This document shows positions 1 through 9,754 of a stretch of 64,000 bases of DNA, piece by piece (positions within the stretch are counted from its first letter, which is position 1; each line of letters starts with the position of its first letter). The DNA lies in NCBI GenBank assembly GCA_046485045.1, contig JAWOHT010000014.1:4177-68176 (forward strand). The letters run 5' to 3'. The notes below the pieces were generated by a model. It was not told the DNA's origin, made no database searches, and saw nothing but the letters and a program-made list of their open reading frames with translations. The position numbers and the translations under genes were made by a program. The stretch comes from JAFGPL01 sp046485045. Its GTDB lineage: Bacteria > Bacteroidota > Bacteroidia > Bacteroidales > UBA10428.

Positions 1-666
1 CGTATGGCCGACCTGATTTCCCTGATGATCCTTGCAGTTATTATTATCCTGTCGCAACTCAGCATCTTTGTAAAGTTTTTTAACGTGCACCCCGAAATGA
101 AAAATAACCTTTTAAAGCTGCTTTCGGTCAGAAACATTGTCATAGGGGTATTTGCGCTTATTTTACTTGTATTGGTGTTTGTCTTTGTCCGAAGATATTT
201 CAGGAACAAAAAAGAAGAAAGCACCAACTCACTGACAAAAAGACTTAAAAACCTGAAAAACAGTTTTTTAGAAGGTATTAGATCTATTTTGAAACTCGAA
301 AACAAGTGGTACTTTATCGGACACACCATGTTTATCTTTCTTATGTGGCTGTTGATGCTTTACGTAGTTTTCCTGGCTTTTGAACCCACCAGACATCTTA
401 CTATATGGACAGGCATGATCGTATTCCTTATGGGCGGACTTGCAATGTTGGCGCCCGTTCAGGGGGGTATCGGGGCATGGCACTTTATGGTGTTTGAAAC
501 CTTGTTTATTTACGGCATCGCAAAATCAGACGGTAAAATGTTTGCTTTTATTGCACATGCCTCCACCAACCTTATTTATTTGGGTCTTGGATTATTGGCG
601 CTCATCCTCCTTCCGATCATCAACAGGAAATACTTTCCCCGAGAAAGTGAGACCTCTGCTAACTGA
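1..666 (+). CDS. Flippase-like integral membrane protein, LPG synthase TM family (5' partial)
   Basis: This is the C-terminal part of a polytopic membrane protein of the lysylphosphatidylglycerol synthase TM-region / UPF0104 family. Hydrophobic segments lie near residues 6-24, 45-62, 105-127, 137-155 and 190-208. The APVQGGIGAWHF stretch between the last segments is typical of this family, whose members run to about 320-340 residues; only about 220 are visible. The frame is open to base 1, so the ATG at position 4 is probably internal and the true start lies upstream. Relatives are thought to move lipids or lipid-linked substrates in the inner membrane. The substrate cannot be read from the sequence. 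Confidence 0.75.
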   Translation, partial: RMADLISLMILAVIIILSQLSIFVKFFNVHPEMKNNLLKLLSVRNIVIGVFALILLVLVFVFVRRYFRNKKEESTNSLTKRLKNLKNSFLEGIRSILKLENKWYFIGHTMFIFLMWLLMLYVVFLAFEPTRHLTIWTGMIVFLMGGLAMLAPVQGGIGAWHFMVFETLFIYGIAKSDGKMFAFIAHASTNLIYLGLGLLALILLPIINRKYFPRESETSAN

Positions 667-679
667 ACCATAAATACCA

Positions 680-2728
680 CTAATTAAAATCAGGAAGGAA
701 TGAATAGTTTTCGCTGTAATACATCATCTGTCCTGCATAATCATCCGGATAACTAATAGTTACATCGGTTATTTCCCCGTCTCGCCAAACTGCTGTCAGT
801 TCAGGATTAAGAAACCCGCTATAGGGAGCAAGGTTTAGTTTTTTATATCGTTCAAGCACTTCATGGTGAAGTTCCCTGTCAACTTTCACACCATATTTTT
901 CAACAAGTTCTTTGCCTGCCTGGTAATCGCCTTCAGACTTGATTCGCTGAACCTCACTGAGCAGTTCACCAAACAGTGACCTTAATTTTTCAAAATCGTT
1001 GACCATGAAATAGGTTCTTCCATCCCTGGATATTTTTTCTATTACGTTATCGGGTTTGCCTTTATCCAAACACCATCGCGATATAAGCTGCCGGTTACGC
1101 ATATGTGCCTGTTCAATATCTTTCCCGGGCCGGATGCGGGTAAGCTGCGTCATCAGTCCATTACGTATATAGTTCATGTATTCGGCCTTTGCCGCTTCAA
1201 GGTTTGGTATCAGCCCCAATTCAACCAGCTTTTCGTCCATTATGTAATAAAGTGCAAAAAGGTCGGCCCTTGTTTCTTCGAGGGGTGCCATATAGTTTTT
1301 CAGGGCATCTGTGGCAACTCCGGGCTTTAACTGTCCCGATCCGTGGCCAAGGCACTCGTGAAGGTCAACATGCAGGTTACCTGCCAGAAAACCATGTTTT
1401 TTAACAAACGCTATCTCCTCTTCACTGGCGGCAAACTCTTCGAGCATTCCGGTTTTAAGATTGGCCTGATCGTAAGCATAGGTGATGTTCTCCATCGTCA
1501 CCGATTTTGAGCCGTGCTCTTTTCTTATCCAATCGGCATTGGGCAAATTAATGCCTATTGGTGTGGCCGGATAACAGGCGCCACCAAGCTGTACAACGGT
1601 AATTACCTTGGCTGTCACCCCTTTTACTTCACTTTTCTTGAATTCATCAGCAACAGGGGAGTTGTCTTCAAACCATTGGGCATTACTGCTAAGTATCTCT
1701 GTACGACGGGAGGCTTCAAGGTTTTTGAAATTTACCACCGCTTCCCATGTTGCTTTCAGGCCCAGCGGATCATCGTATGTCTCGATAAACCCGTTAACGA
1801 AATCGATTCTTGAGTTTAAATCACTAACCCACAAAACATTGTATTCATCCCACGTATTCAGGTCGCCGGTTTTATAATAGCTGATGAGTTTTTGTATCAC
1901 CGCTGCCTGCTCAGGGGTTTCTGCAACATCAAGTGATTTTCCGAGCCAGAAAATGATTTTCTCAATAGCCCCGGTATACATGCCCCCCTGTTTCCATATA
2001 ATCTCCTTTATTTTCCCTTCTTCTTTAACTACTTTTGAATTCAAGCCATACGATACCGGTTTTGGGTCACCGGGGTTTTTCATTTTTTCATAATAACGCT
2101 CAACTTCCTGTTGGCCCACATTTTGGTAAAAATTAACCGCCGAACCGGCAATAATATCCTTTTCTGAGTCCTGACAAACCTTTTTCGGCATTAACTCAGG
2201 ATCGAACATAACCTGCATCAATTCATGTAAGAAGCTATCGTGCTGCTGGCCGGTATTTGCCGGAAATTTTATGCTGTCGGAGTGTTGCACAAGATGCATG
2301 AAGTAGTCGGGGGAAATCCCGGGCAATATTTTATCGGTAGAATAATGATGGTAAATGCCATTGGCAAACCAGACACGTTTGAGATAAACCTCAAAATCAA
2401 TGAAATCTTGTGTAGTTCTGTCTCCTGCATAGGTTTTATAAATATTCTCAAGTGTACGGCGTATAACAAGACTGTATTTTCCGTTCTGGTCGAAAAAAAT
2501 ATCACGCCCGCAGAGCGCAGCCTGGCTTAAATAGTATAAAAGTTCTTTCTGTTTTAACGAGAGTTTTTCAAATTCAGGTACCTGGTACCGGAGTATCCTG
2601 ATGTCGGCAAACTGTTCGGCAAAAAAATCAAAACTACTGTCTGACAATTCATTCTTATTGACAGGATTATTGCAGGAAAAAAGTATCATGCCCATAGTAA
2701 CAATCAATGAAATTTTTAGTTTATTCAT
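680..2728 (-). CDS. Secreted dipeptidyl-peptidase III family metallopeptidase (M49)
   Basis: A family M49 zinc peptidase that removes dipeptides from peptide N-termini. The zinc motif HECLGH lies at residues 457-462 and the second motif EETRAD at about 484-489; the cysteine in HECLGH is a feature of Bacteroides DPP III. The 682-residue length fits the family. The N-terminus has a lipoprotein signal peptide ending LFSC (Cys19), so the enzyme is probably anchored in the envelope and faces the periplasm or surface. A possible -7 element (TAATTTTG, 2755-2748) precedes it, so it may be transcribed separately from the surface-protein genes upstream. It converges with the flippase-like gene, 13 bp away. 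Confidence 0.9.
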   Translation of the reverse strand: MNKLKISLIVTMGMILFSCNNPVNKNELSDSSFDFFAEQFADIRILRYQVPEFEKLSLKQKELLYYLSQAALCGRDIFFDQNGKYSLVIRRTLENIYKTYAGDRTTQDFIDFEVYLKRVWFANGIYHHYSTDKILPGISPDYFMHLVQHSDSIKFPANTGQQHDSFLHELMQVMFDPELMPKKVCQDSEKDIIAGSAVNFYQNVGQQEVERYYEKMKNPGDPKPVSYGLNSKVVKEEGKIKEIIWKQGGMYTGAIEKIIFWLGKSLDVAETPEQAAVIQKLISYYKTGDLNTWDEYNVLWVSDLNSRIDFVNGFIETYDDPLGLKATWEAVVNFKNLEASRRTEILSSNAQWFEDNSPVADEFKKSEVKGVTAKVITVVQLGGACYPATPIGINLPNADWIRKEHGSKSVTMENITYAYDQANLKTGMLEEFAASEEEIAFVKKHGFLAGNLHVDLHECLGHGSGQLKPGVATDALKNYMAPLEETRADLFALYYIMDEKLVELGLIPNLEAAKAEYMNYIRNGLMTQLTRIRPGKDIEQAHMRNRQLISRWCLDKGKPDNVIEKISRDGRTYFMVNDFEKLRSLFGELLSEVQRIKSEGDYQAGKELVEKYGVKVDRELHHEVLERYKKLNLAPYSGFLNPELTAVWRDGEITDVTISYPDDYAGQMMYYSENYSFLPDFN

Positions 2729-2830
2729 GGCCTGTATTTTAAATTACCAAAATTAAAGAATTGCAGCGAATAATTAATCCTATGATCAGTATTTAACTTT
2801 TAGTCACAACCGCATCGAGCGATTAACCGA

Positions 2831-5395
2831 TTACTTTACTGAAAAAGGAATGCTTTTAGTGAACCTGTTTCCATGCTTGTCGGTGGTGGTAAATGTACAA
2901 ATATATTTACCTTCTGTATCGGAAGTGTAAAAAGCTATAATTTCTGTCGATTTACCGGCAATTGTAAGATCGGGTTTCCAGAAAAGTGTTGTCCTGATAT
3001 CATCACCGGGAATATCTTCGAGAGAATAGTCAGGGCCGCTAAACTCGTGGCCGAGCATCAGGATATCTTTCTGAATATCATGAATGGCACCCATACCCCT
3101 GTTATCAAGTCCTCTCAGGGTATAGATCTCAATAACCCCCATACTGTTCCGGGCAGAATATCGCTGAATAACAGATGGTGATGTTGAAACAGAGATATCC
3201 TGGACAACTTTCGGGGAAATACTGTCGAGAATACCGGCGCTGGTGCCAAGAGCTATGCCATCAACAACAATTAAAGCACCATGCGGGGTGCCGGTTGAAT
3301 GTTCATGGCCAACGAACACAATCTCACCATTTACCAGGTTATAACTTTTTAGTTCTGAAATAATATCGGCCACATTCTTATAGAGTGAGTATTTTTTATA
3401 ATTATAACCTTTTCCTGTAAACTCCTTTTTTCTTTTCTCATTTCCATGACTGTATTTACCAGAATATAAAAGCATTGGATTTCTGTAGTTCAGAAGGTCT
3501 TTAAGCTGTTCAAACTGCCATGCCTCTTTTTCTGCAACATATTTATCGAGAAGGTTCCCGGAATAAGGGTCATAAATGGTGTAGTTTTCGATTGACCGGC
3601 CTGTTTCATCGGCTATTGCAACATTTAGCAGATTGTAGTTGATAATCCTGTTATCAAATTTAATATTGAAAATGCCCCTCGCATCAGATGATGCCTGAAA
3701 CGTGCGCAGATCAGGGGTATGAATGACCTTCACCGTTGCATTTTCCAGCAGGTTGTTCTTTTTGTCATAAACCTGTCCTGTAATGCCATCATGGTTAAAA
3801 TATGGCAGCGAGTATTTATAACCGTAATTGTATATGCCAGAAAGAGGCAATGATCTTGCGCTATGCGTAAGCATGATAAGGTCTAAATAATCATCAGATA
3901 AGAAGTTTTCGAAATAGTCTGGTAAAGCATCCCTTAACCAGATATAATAACTGAAATAGTCTTGTAATGAGATATGGTTTTTATCAAGATAATTGCTTTT
4001 ACATACTGAAATGGCAACAGAAATATCTGATAAGGATGTGTTTTTTAGTTCAATAAATGCTTTATCCCTTTTTTGATAGATGTCTTTAAAGATATTCACC
4101 TCCAGTATTTTGTCAGCCAATCGTAACCGTGCTGCAATAATCCTTGATGCTATGGTATTTGCCGAATCGTCAAGAAGGGTGCATTTAATAATACCTTCGG
4201 TGAATTTTTCAGATGGGACCCGCAAGTGGTGAGAACCTGTAAATTCAGTGGTTGAAGTCCATATGATTCTTCCATTCTGTTCCGCCACAAAATTTACTTT
4301 TATTTTTTTTACTTCATTGGTACTTTGAAGTAAAAACACGATATGGTCTGCATTGGTTCCGGAATAGTTAAGGATTATACCACCCGAAGATACCTCAGGT
4401 AAAGGATATAATACACTTTCGGTTACCGGTTTTATGACCCTGAACTGGTATTGATGTTGCCCGGGTATAAAAGTAAAGGCACCCAGCCCCATATAATCAC
4501 TCTTTATTCTGTCAATCTGTTTCCCGGTTTCATCCATCAGGTATCCTTCAACATCTTGAGGAAAACCATAACTATCAACTGCTTTGAAGGCCACTTTATT
4601 TTCAAGTCCGGCTATTAGATTACCCCCTTCAGGCAGAAACCGAATTTCAATAGTTTTTTTCCTTACCGGGAGCGGATAAATAAATATTTCAGTTTTCTTC
4701 TTTTGCTTTATTTCAAATTCGAGCCATAGCAGGCCGCAATCTGTATCAGAGGGCAATTCAAAGCTTAATTTACAATAACCTCTTTCATCAGTTGTTGCGC
4801 GACCATTATAGTAAACCATTTTTGCAGATCGACATTTATATGAAAATTTCGTAAAAGCCATCGGTTGTCCGTTGGGTAGTGTGAGATTTAAAGCTGACAA
4901 TACTTTACTTCCCGGATAATAAAGATTTTCGGGAAAAGTAACATCAAGAATAAATTGACGATCAATGTGTTGACTGATAATAATGTCTTTACAGAATGCC
5001 CGGGACACTGGCAGGTTTTTCATCCAGCCAGTATAACCGACCAACCGGTATCTGCCTTCGGTAAGATATACCGGAAGCATCAGGTATCCTTTGCATTCAT
5101 TATCAATCAACGGATAGCGTATATTCAGCACTTGTTTGCCAAAAACATCAAGCAGTTTTATATTTATATCGCTGCTTAATTGCTTTCCGCTGAGGGTGTT
5201 ATTAGCAATTGCCTTAAACCAAAGCTCCTCTCCGGGTCTGTAAAATTCCTTGTCTGTTATAATATAAACATGTTCTGATGGGAATGTGCTATTATATTTT
5301 TCTGAATTTTCAACCAGTATTTCCCGAAAACCGGTGTCATATATTTGACCTGATATGAGTGTACCTAGCAAAATTGTTGAAATCAGGTATTTCAT
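2831..5395 (-). CDS. MG2-like surface protein with TonB-plug-like domain
   Basis: An 854-residue exported protein with a short N-terminal signal sequence. Residues about 40-140 resemble the MG2 (alpha-2-macroglobulin) fold, with the motif ITDKEFYRPGEELWFKA. A carboxypeptidase-regulatory-like beta domain lies at about 536-590 and a TonB-plug-like segment at about 660-770 (VVDGIAL...VIEIYT). No beta-barrel follows, so it is not a complete receptor. Bacteroidota carry many such proteins of unknown role beside TonB systems. It starts 11 bp after the STN protein and is probably in the same operon. It is a distant relative of the protein at 11292-13040 (shared YxPGE/YxTGE and GYTGWM/AYTRWM motifs). 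No specific function can be assigned. Confidence 0.75.
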   Translation of the reverse strand: MKYLISTILLGTLISGQIYDTGFREILVENSEKYNSTFPSEHVYIITDKEFYRPGEELWFKAIANNTLSGKQLSSDINIKLLDVFGKQVLNIRYPLIDNECKGYLMLPVYLTEGRYRLVGYTGWMKNLPVSRAFCKDIIISQHIDRQFILDVTFPENLYYPGSKVLSALNLTLPNGQPMAFTKFSYKCRSAKMVYYNGRATTDERGYCKLSFELPSDTDCGLLWLEFEIKQKKKTEIFIYPLPVRKKTIEIRFLPEGGNLIAGLENKVAFKAVDSYGFPQDVEGYLMDETGKQIDRIKSDYMGLGAFTFIPGQHQYQFRVIKPVTESVLYPLPEVSSGGIILNYSGTNADHIVFLLQSTNEVKKIKVNFVAEQNGRIIWTSTTEFTGSHHLRVPSEKFTEGIIKCTLLDDSANTIASRIIAARLRLADKILEVNIFKDIYQKRDKAFIELKNTSLSDISVAISVCKSNYLDKNHISLQDYFSYYIWLRDALPDYFENFLSDDYLDLIMLTHSARSLPLSGIYNYGYKYSLPYFNHDGITGQVYDKKNNLLENATVKVIHTPDLRTFQASSDARGIFNIKFDNRIINYNLLNVAIADETGRSIENYTIYDPYSGNLLDKYVAEKEAWQFEQLKDLLNYRNPMLLYSGKYSHGNEKRKKEFTGKGYNYKKYSLYKNVADIISELKSYNLVNGEIVFVGHEHSTGTPHGALIVVDGIALGTSAGILDSISPKVVQDISVSTSPSVIQRYSARNSMGVIEIYTLRGLDNRGMGAIHDIQKDILMLGHEFSGPDYSLEDIPGDDIRTTLFWKPDLTIAGKSTEIIAFYTSDTEGKYICTFTTTDKHGNRFTKSIPFSVK

Positions 5396-5406
5396 GAAAT
5401 TGAGAA

Positions 5407-6960
5407 TTACTGTTCCTGTGTTCTTGCCACAGTGGCTACAGGTATAATATCCAGTCCGTGTTTTTTGTTCAGTTTCAGGATGGTCTCAAGCAAAGGCTCA
5501 TCGGGCAGTATGATATTCTCTTCGCACCAGAAGTCTTCATCTGTATCAGAAAGTTGTTTTACCAAAACATCATTTGATTTGGAAATCTCGTCTGTTTTAA
5601 AACGCTGTATAGGATGGCTGACTTTTTCAGTAATCACAAATTCAGAAACAGATGTAAACGAGGCTGTAAGGTCGTGCTTGTTTTTTCGCCTGTTGACATT
5701 CCGCTTCACAAAAATCGCCACTTCGCTTCTTACATAATCAAGGTTCCACCTTTCGTTTATTTTACGGTAGTTCACACAGTATTTTGCAAACATTGTCTTA
5801 ACCCTCAGGTTGAAGGGGCTTTTAATAACATACATATTATGTGCATACCCAATTCCTTTGGGGCTTAGCTCGAACTCAACTTTTACAATAGCATACGACT
5901 CCTTGTCTATGTATATATTGCCTTTGTACATCGGAAACTGCACAAAGTCTCTCTGGTCGAACCTGATAATATAAACCGGTGTCCCCTGGTATTTTGATAT
6001 GGCATCGAGGTGATAGTCGTAGAACTCAAAACTCTCTTTGTTGAGGAAATTTACCCCGTATTTTACAACATCGAGTTTAAAATTATTATATAATCCTCCC
6101 TGCACAATGTAGTTTATATACTCCTGCGACTTAACATTCGATCCTTTTCTGCCCTTTTCAATTTTAATCTGGTCGGCACGCGGTGACAGGTAAGATTCTT
6201 TGTAAACACTTACCAAAGCTTCAGACAATGCAATATACTTATTGTCCTGGCGGGTTGACTCCCTGAAAAACGCGGTAAGCAGCGATGGTGTTATATCGTA
6301 ATTGCGGGGTATATTTTCCAGTGCTTTTTCTATTATCTCGAGTGGTCTCACAGGTTTCACCCATACCTCTTTGATCTCATGTTCAGCGGGCATAAGGGCA
6401 ATATTAAACCCGGATGAATCGACTATTGCAAGGGGGATTTTTACGGTCTGGTATCCAATAAAAGTAATACATAAAGTATCTGTGCATTGAGTCTTTTTCA
6501 GGTTGAGTGAAAAATTACCGTCAGCGTTAGAAATGGTTCCGATACTGCGGTCTAATAAAAAGACATTGGCAAACTGCACAGGCTCTTTTGACTGGGCGTC
6601 AGTTATTTTTCCCTTTATTCGGTAGTTCTTTTGATCTCCCTGGAATGTTGACGGTATAAGCAACACCTTATTGTTTTTGGCATAATACTTTACATTTTCA
6701 TCGGCAAACATCTCATCCAGATATTTCCTTACCTGTAGCTTATTGCCGGTGAGGGTAACTTTTTTCGAGAGCTGTATTCTCGAACTGTAAGTGAATGTAA
6801 AGCCGCCACGCGAACTTATCTCATTGAGCAGCGATTCAACCGTACCTGATTTAACATAGATTTTAACCTTCTTATCAAGAAGTGTTTTCTGGGCTGACAA
6901 TAAACACGGAGACAATAAAAATACCAGTATAAGCACATATCTTACAAAGATTTGCCCCAT
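5407..6960 (-). CDS. STN and carboxypeptidase-regulatory-like domain protein without beta-barrel
   Basis: A 517-residue exported protein. After a signal peptide (1-23) comes an STN (secretin/TonB N-terminal) domain at about 27-105 and a carboxypeptidase-regulatory-like domain at about 113-185. A family-specific C-terminal region follows, containing the motif ALxxIPRNYDITPSLLTAFFRES. TonB receptors with an STN domain are usually over 900 residues; this one has no plug or barrel. It lies directly downstream of a sigma factor and a FecR protein, as receptors that signal through STN do. Paralogues lie at 45680-47218 and 49011-50300. It may be a sensor of surface state rather than a transporter; that is inference. 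Confidence 0.8.
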   Translation of the reverse strand: MGQIFVRYVLILVFLLSPCLLSAQKTLLDKKVKIYVKSGTVESLLNEISSRGGFTFTYSSRIQLSKKVTLTGNKLQVRKYLDEMFADENVKYYAKNNKVLLIPSTFQGDQKNYRIKGKITDAQSKEPVQFANVFLLDRSIGTISNADGNFSLNLKKTQCTDTLCITFIGYQTVKIPLAIVDSSGFNIALMPAEHEIKEVWVKPVRPLEIIEKALENIPRNYDITPSLLTAFFRESTRQDNKYIALSEALVSVYKESYLSPRADQIKIEKGRKGSNVKSQEYINYIVQGGLYNNFKLDVVKYGVNFLNKESFEFYDYHLDAISKYQGTPVYIIRFDQRDFVQFPMYKGNIYIDKESYAIVKVEFELSPKGIGYAHNMYVIKSPFNLRVKTMFAKYCVNYRKINERWNLDYVRSEVAIFVKRNVNRRKNKHDLTASFTSVSEFVITEKVSHPIQRFKTDEISKSNDVLVKQLSDTDEDFWCEENIILPDEPLLETILKLNKKHGLDIIPVATVARTQEQ

Positions 6961-7005
6961 GCATTAAGGTTTTCGGTTAGTTAAGATGAGAGGACACTAA
7001 TATAG

Positions 7006-7971
7006 TTATTTTTTAACAATTATATAGTCTTGTCCATGCTCAATTTTTATAGCAGTTGTCATTTCTATCTCCTTTAGTATTTCACTTAGGGGTTGGTTTT
7101 CAAATACCCCTGTTATGCTGTCCTTAAGGTTAATATTCAGAATAAGCTTTTTATCAAAATAATTGGCAAGGGTGGTTAAGACATCCACTGTTGGTGTTTT
7201 GAAAAACTCAAAACGTCCTGTTTTCCATGTAAGAAAATTAAGATCGCTGTTTTCACCGTAGATTATTTTATTGGTAGAATACTCGAAAGATGCAGTCTGG
7301 TTTCTGATAAGCTGTACCTGGTTTTTACGGTTTTTTGTTTCATAAACCGAAACCTTACCTGTAACTACTGTTACCCTCAGTACACTGGTATCTTCTTTTA
7401 CATTAAAACTGGTACCTATAACCTGTATTGTGGTATTGCCCGTTCTGACAACAAAAGGCAGGCTGGTGTTTTTAACTACATTGAAAAAAGCTTCGCCGCT
7501 GAAAAACAATTCACGGTTGTTTTTACTGAACCTGCTATTGTACCTTAATGCTGAGTTTTTGTTTAAGGTTACCGATGAACCATCGGGCAAAGTTACTTCA
7601 CGGCTGCCGGAACCGGTGGTTGCCACAACAAATTGGTGGCCGGATATCACAGAAGTGATCTTATGCAATCCAAATGCCAATCCTGCAGCAACAACAATTA
7701 TTATGGCTGCCCGGTAAAGCATGGTTGCAAGCGGCAATTTTCCTGAACGTTGCTTAAACCTGGGTTTAAGTTTTAAACTTACCGGAATCCAATCGGCTCC
7801 GGTATCTATCTTTTCATATCTTTTGAGAGTAGCAGAAATTTCCCAGATTTTTTTTATCTGCGAAAATTCCCTTCCTGCAATTTTTTGCGAATTGTTATCC
7901 GGTAAAAAATCAACTTTCTCTTCATCACCTAACTCGTTGGAAAGAAATCTTACAATTTTTTCAAAATCCAT
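7006..7971 (-). CDS. FecR family anti-sigma / sigma regulator
   Basis: A 321-residue single-pass membrane protein. The cytoplasmic part is residues 1-83, the membrane helix about 84-103 (LYRAAIIIVVAAGLAFGLH), the periplasmic FecR domain about 115-215 (VTLPDGSSVTLN, GEAFFNV) and a DUF4974-like C-terminus about 250-320. FecR proteins pass a signal from the STN domain of an outer-membrane partner to an ECF sigma factor. The gene sits between sigma factor and STN protein with short gaps on both sides, so the three probably form one signalling relay. Confidence 0.92.
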   Translation of the reverse strand: MDFEKIVRFLSNELGDEEKVDFLPDNNSQKIAGREFSQIKKIWEISATLKRYEKIDTGADWIPVSLKLKPRFKQRSGKLPLATMLYRAAIIIVVAAGLAFGLHKITSVISGHQFVVATTGSGSREVTLPDGSSVTLNKNSALRYNSRFSKNNRELFFSGEAFFNVVKNTSLPFVVRTGNTTIQVIGTSFNVKEDTSVLRVTVVTGKVSVYETKNRKNQVQLIRNQTASFEYSTNKIIYGENSDLNFLTWKTGRFEFFKTPTVDVLTTLANYFDKKLILNINLKDSITGVFENQPLSEILKEIEMTTAIKIEHGQDYIIVKK

Positions 7972-8031
7972 TTGAGAAGTATTTGATGTTTGTTAATAAG
8001 ACATTTAAGTAGATTTAAACACGTATTTATA

Positions 8032-8601
8032 TCAAATTATTAAAAAAAAAGCCAAAGCAAGCATTTGCGGATTAATTCTCTTTCGCAATATCTTCAAAGC
8101 TTTACTTATCTGGGTTTCCACTGTTCTTTTCGAGAGGTTGAGCATATCTGCTATTTCGCTGTTGCTCATGCCGTCGAATCTGTTATGTTTAAAAATTTTC
8201 CTGCACTGTAAAGGCAGTTTTTCAATTTCGGTATATATTTTATGTTCGAGTTCCGCGAGGCTCGTCTCCCCTTCAGAAAACGTATACTTATCCTCACTCT
8301 GGTTTTTGATTATCTGGTGATGGCGCTCCCTCAGGGCAACCTGATTCAAATGGTTGATACAACTATTATACACCGACCTGTAGAGATAGGATTTGAAATT
8401 GGTCTCAATATGCAGGCTAAACCTTCGTTCATAAAGTTTAACAAATAATTCCTGCACAATTTCCCTGGCTACTTCAATATCGTGTACATATTTGTTTGCA
8501 AAAAAGGTAAGACGGGCATAGTATTCGTAAAATAATGATTTATAGAATCTTTCGTCTCCTGACTGAAGTTTTTTGATGATTATATCGAGTTCTCCGGACA
8601 A
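8032..8601 (-). CDS. RNA polymerase ECF sigma factor, Bacteroidetes expansion type
   Basis: A 189-residue ECF sigma-70 factor. Region 2 (FYKSLFYEYYARLTFFANKYV, VQELFVKLYERR) covers about residues 18-75. Region 4 covers about 125-175, with the helix-turn-helix GMSNSEIADMLNLSKRTVETQISKAL. It heads the sigma-FecR-STN module and probably drives that operon and its own synthesis. It ends about 60 bp before the FecR gene. It is transcribed divergently from the GHMP kinase gene at 8757, so the 155-bp gap holds both promoters, though I see no clear TTTG/TAnnTTTG pair there. Confidence 0.92.
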   Translation of the reverse strand: MSGELDIIIKKLQSGDERFYKSLFYEYYARLTFFANKYVHDIEVAREIVQELFVKLYERRFSLHIETNFKSYLYRSVYNSCINHLNQVALRERHHQIIKNQSEDKYTFSEGETSLAELEHKIYTEIEKLPLQCRKIFKHNRFDGMSNSEIADMLNLSKRTVETQISKALKILRKRINPQMLALAFFLII

Positions 8602-8756
8602 CGTATTGGGCTTTTATGAAAAGGCCTAAAATTAGTAATTAATCTTGTTAAGGCAAAAAATCGGACCAATTCCATCACTGAATCTTTTTTGTTAAAAAGG
8701 TTTTTTAAATAATGCATTGAATAGCTTAACTTAGCGACAAATGTATTTAGACTGAT

Positions 8757-9752
8757 ATGATAATTGAATCGAGGGCTTACGCCCGTGCAGGGTTGTTAGG
8801 CAACCCGTCTGACGGTTATTTTGGAAAGACCATTTCCATCATCATAAGAAATTTCGGCGCCATAGTTACCCTCTATGAAACCCCGGAACTTGTAATTGAG
8901 CAGCAGGATGAAGACAGAAACCGTTTCAGGAATATTCATCAGCTTGTGGAAACCATGAACCTCACCGGTTATTACGGGGGCGACCGACTGATAAAGGCTA
9001 CCATTAAAAAATTTTATGAGTATTGCCAGTCAAACAATATCAGGCTCAGCAATAAAAACTTCACCGTCAGGTTTCAATCTTCGATACCCAGACAGGTAGG
9101 ACTCGCCGGCTCAAGCGCTATTATTACCGCCACTATTAGGTCGTTGATGAAATTTAATAATGTTGAAATTCCGTTGGAGATACTGCCCTCGCTTATTCTT
9201 TCGGTTGAGACAGAAGAACTGGGTATTAACGCGGGCCTGCAAGACCGTGTGATTCAGGTTTTTGAAGGCTGTGTGTATATGGATTTTAACAAGCCTTACC
9301 TTGAAAAGCACCAGCATGGTATATACGAAAGGCTGGATGCGCAGAAACTGCCCAGGCTTTATCTGGCCTACAAGATTCAACTTGGTAAAGTATCGGGCAA
9401 AGTACTGAACACGATCAGGCAACGATACGATGCCGGCGACCAGGAAGTACACGATACCCTTGCCGAAATTGCAGGCCTGGCAGAACAGGGCAAAAAGGCC
9501 ATTCTGGACAAAGATCATGAATTATTAAACACCCTGATTGACAGGAATTTTGATCTTAGGTGCAAGATCATGAATATTTCTGAAAGCAATATTGAAATGG
9601 TACAGGCCGCAAGAAACTGCGGGGCCTCTGCCAAATTTTCGGGTTCGGGCGGTGCAATCATCGGCATGTACACCGATGATGAAATGCTTCGTAAACTTAT
9701 CGTTACATTAAACAAAATAAACGTAAGAGTAATAAAACCATACATACTGTAA
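8757..9752 (+). CDS. GHMP kinase, plant glucuronokinase-like
   Basis: A 331-residue sugar kinase of the GHMP superfamily. The first residues (SRAYARAGLLGNPSD, YFGKTISI), the ATP loop (PRQVGLAGSSAI, about residues 110-121), ELGINAGLQDRVIQV and the C-terminal motif AKFSGSGGAIIGM match, from memory, the glucuronokinases of plants, which make glucuronic acid 1-phosphate. The next gene, 2 bp downstream, is a GalU-type uridylyltransferase. This suggests a free-sugar to sugar-1-phosphate to UDP-sugar route. The substrate could be glucuronate, galacturonate or another hexose; sequence alone does not decide. Confidence 0.82.
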   Translation: MIIESRAYARAGLLGNPSDGYFGKTISIIIRNFGAIVTLYETPELVIEQQDEDRNRFRNIHQLVETMNLTGYYGGDRLIKATIKKFYEYCQSNNIRLSNKNFTVRFQSSIPRQVGLAGSSAIITATIRSLMKFNNVEIPLEILPSLILSVETEELGINAGLQDRVIQVFEGCVYMDFNKPYLEKHQHGIYERLDAQKLPRLYLAYKIQLGKVSGKVLNTIRQRYDAGDQEVHDTLAEIAGLAEQGKKAILDKDHELLNTLIDRNFDLRCKIMNISESNIEMVQAARNCGASAKFSGSGGAIIGMYTDDEMLRKLIVTLNKINVRVIKPYIL

Positions 9753-9754
9753 AA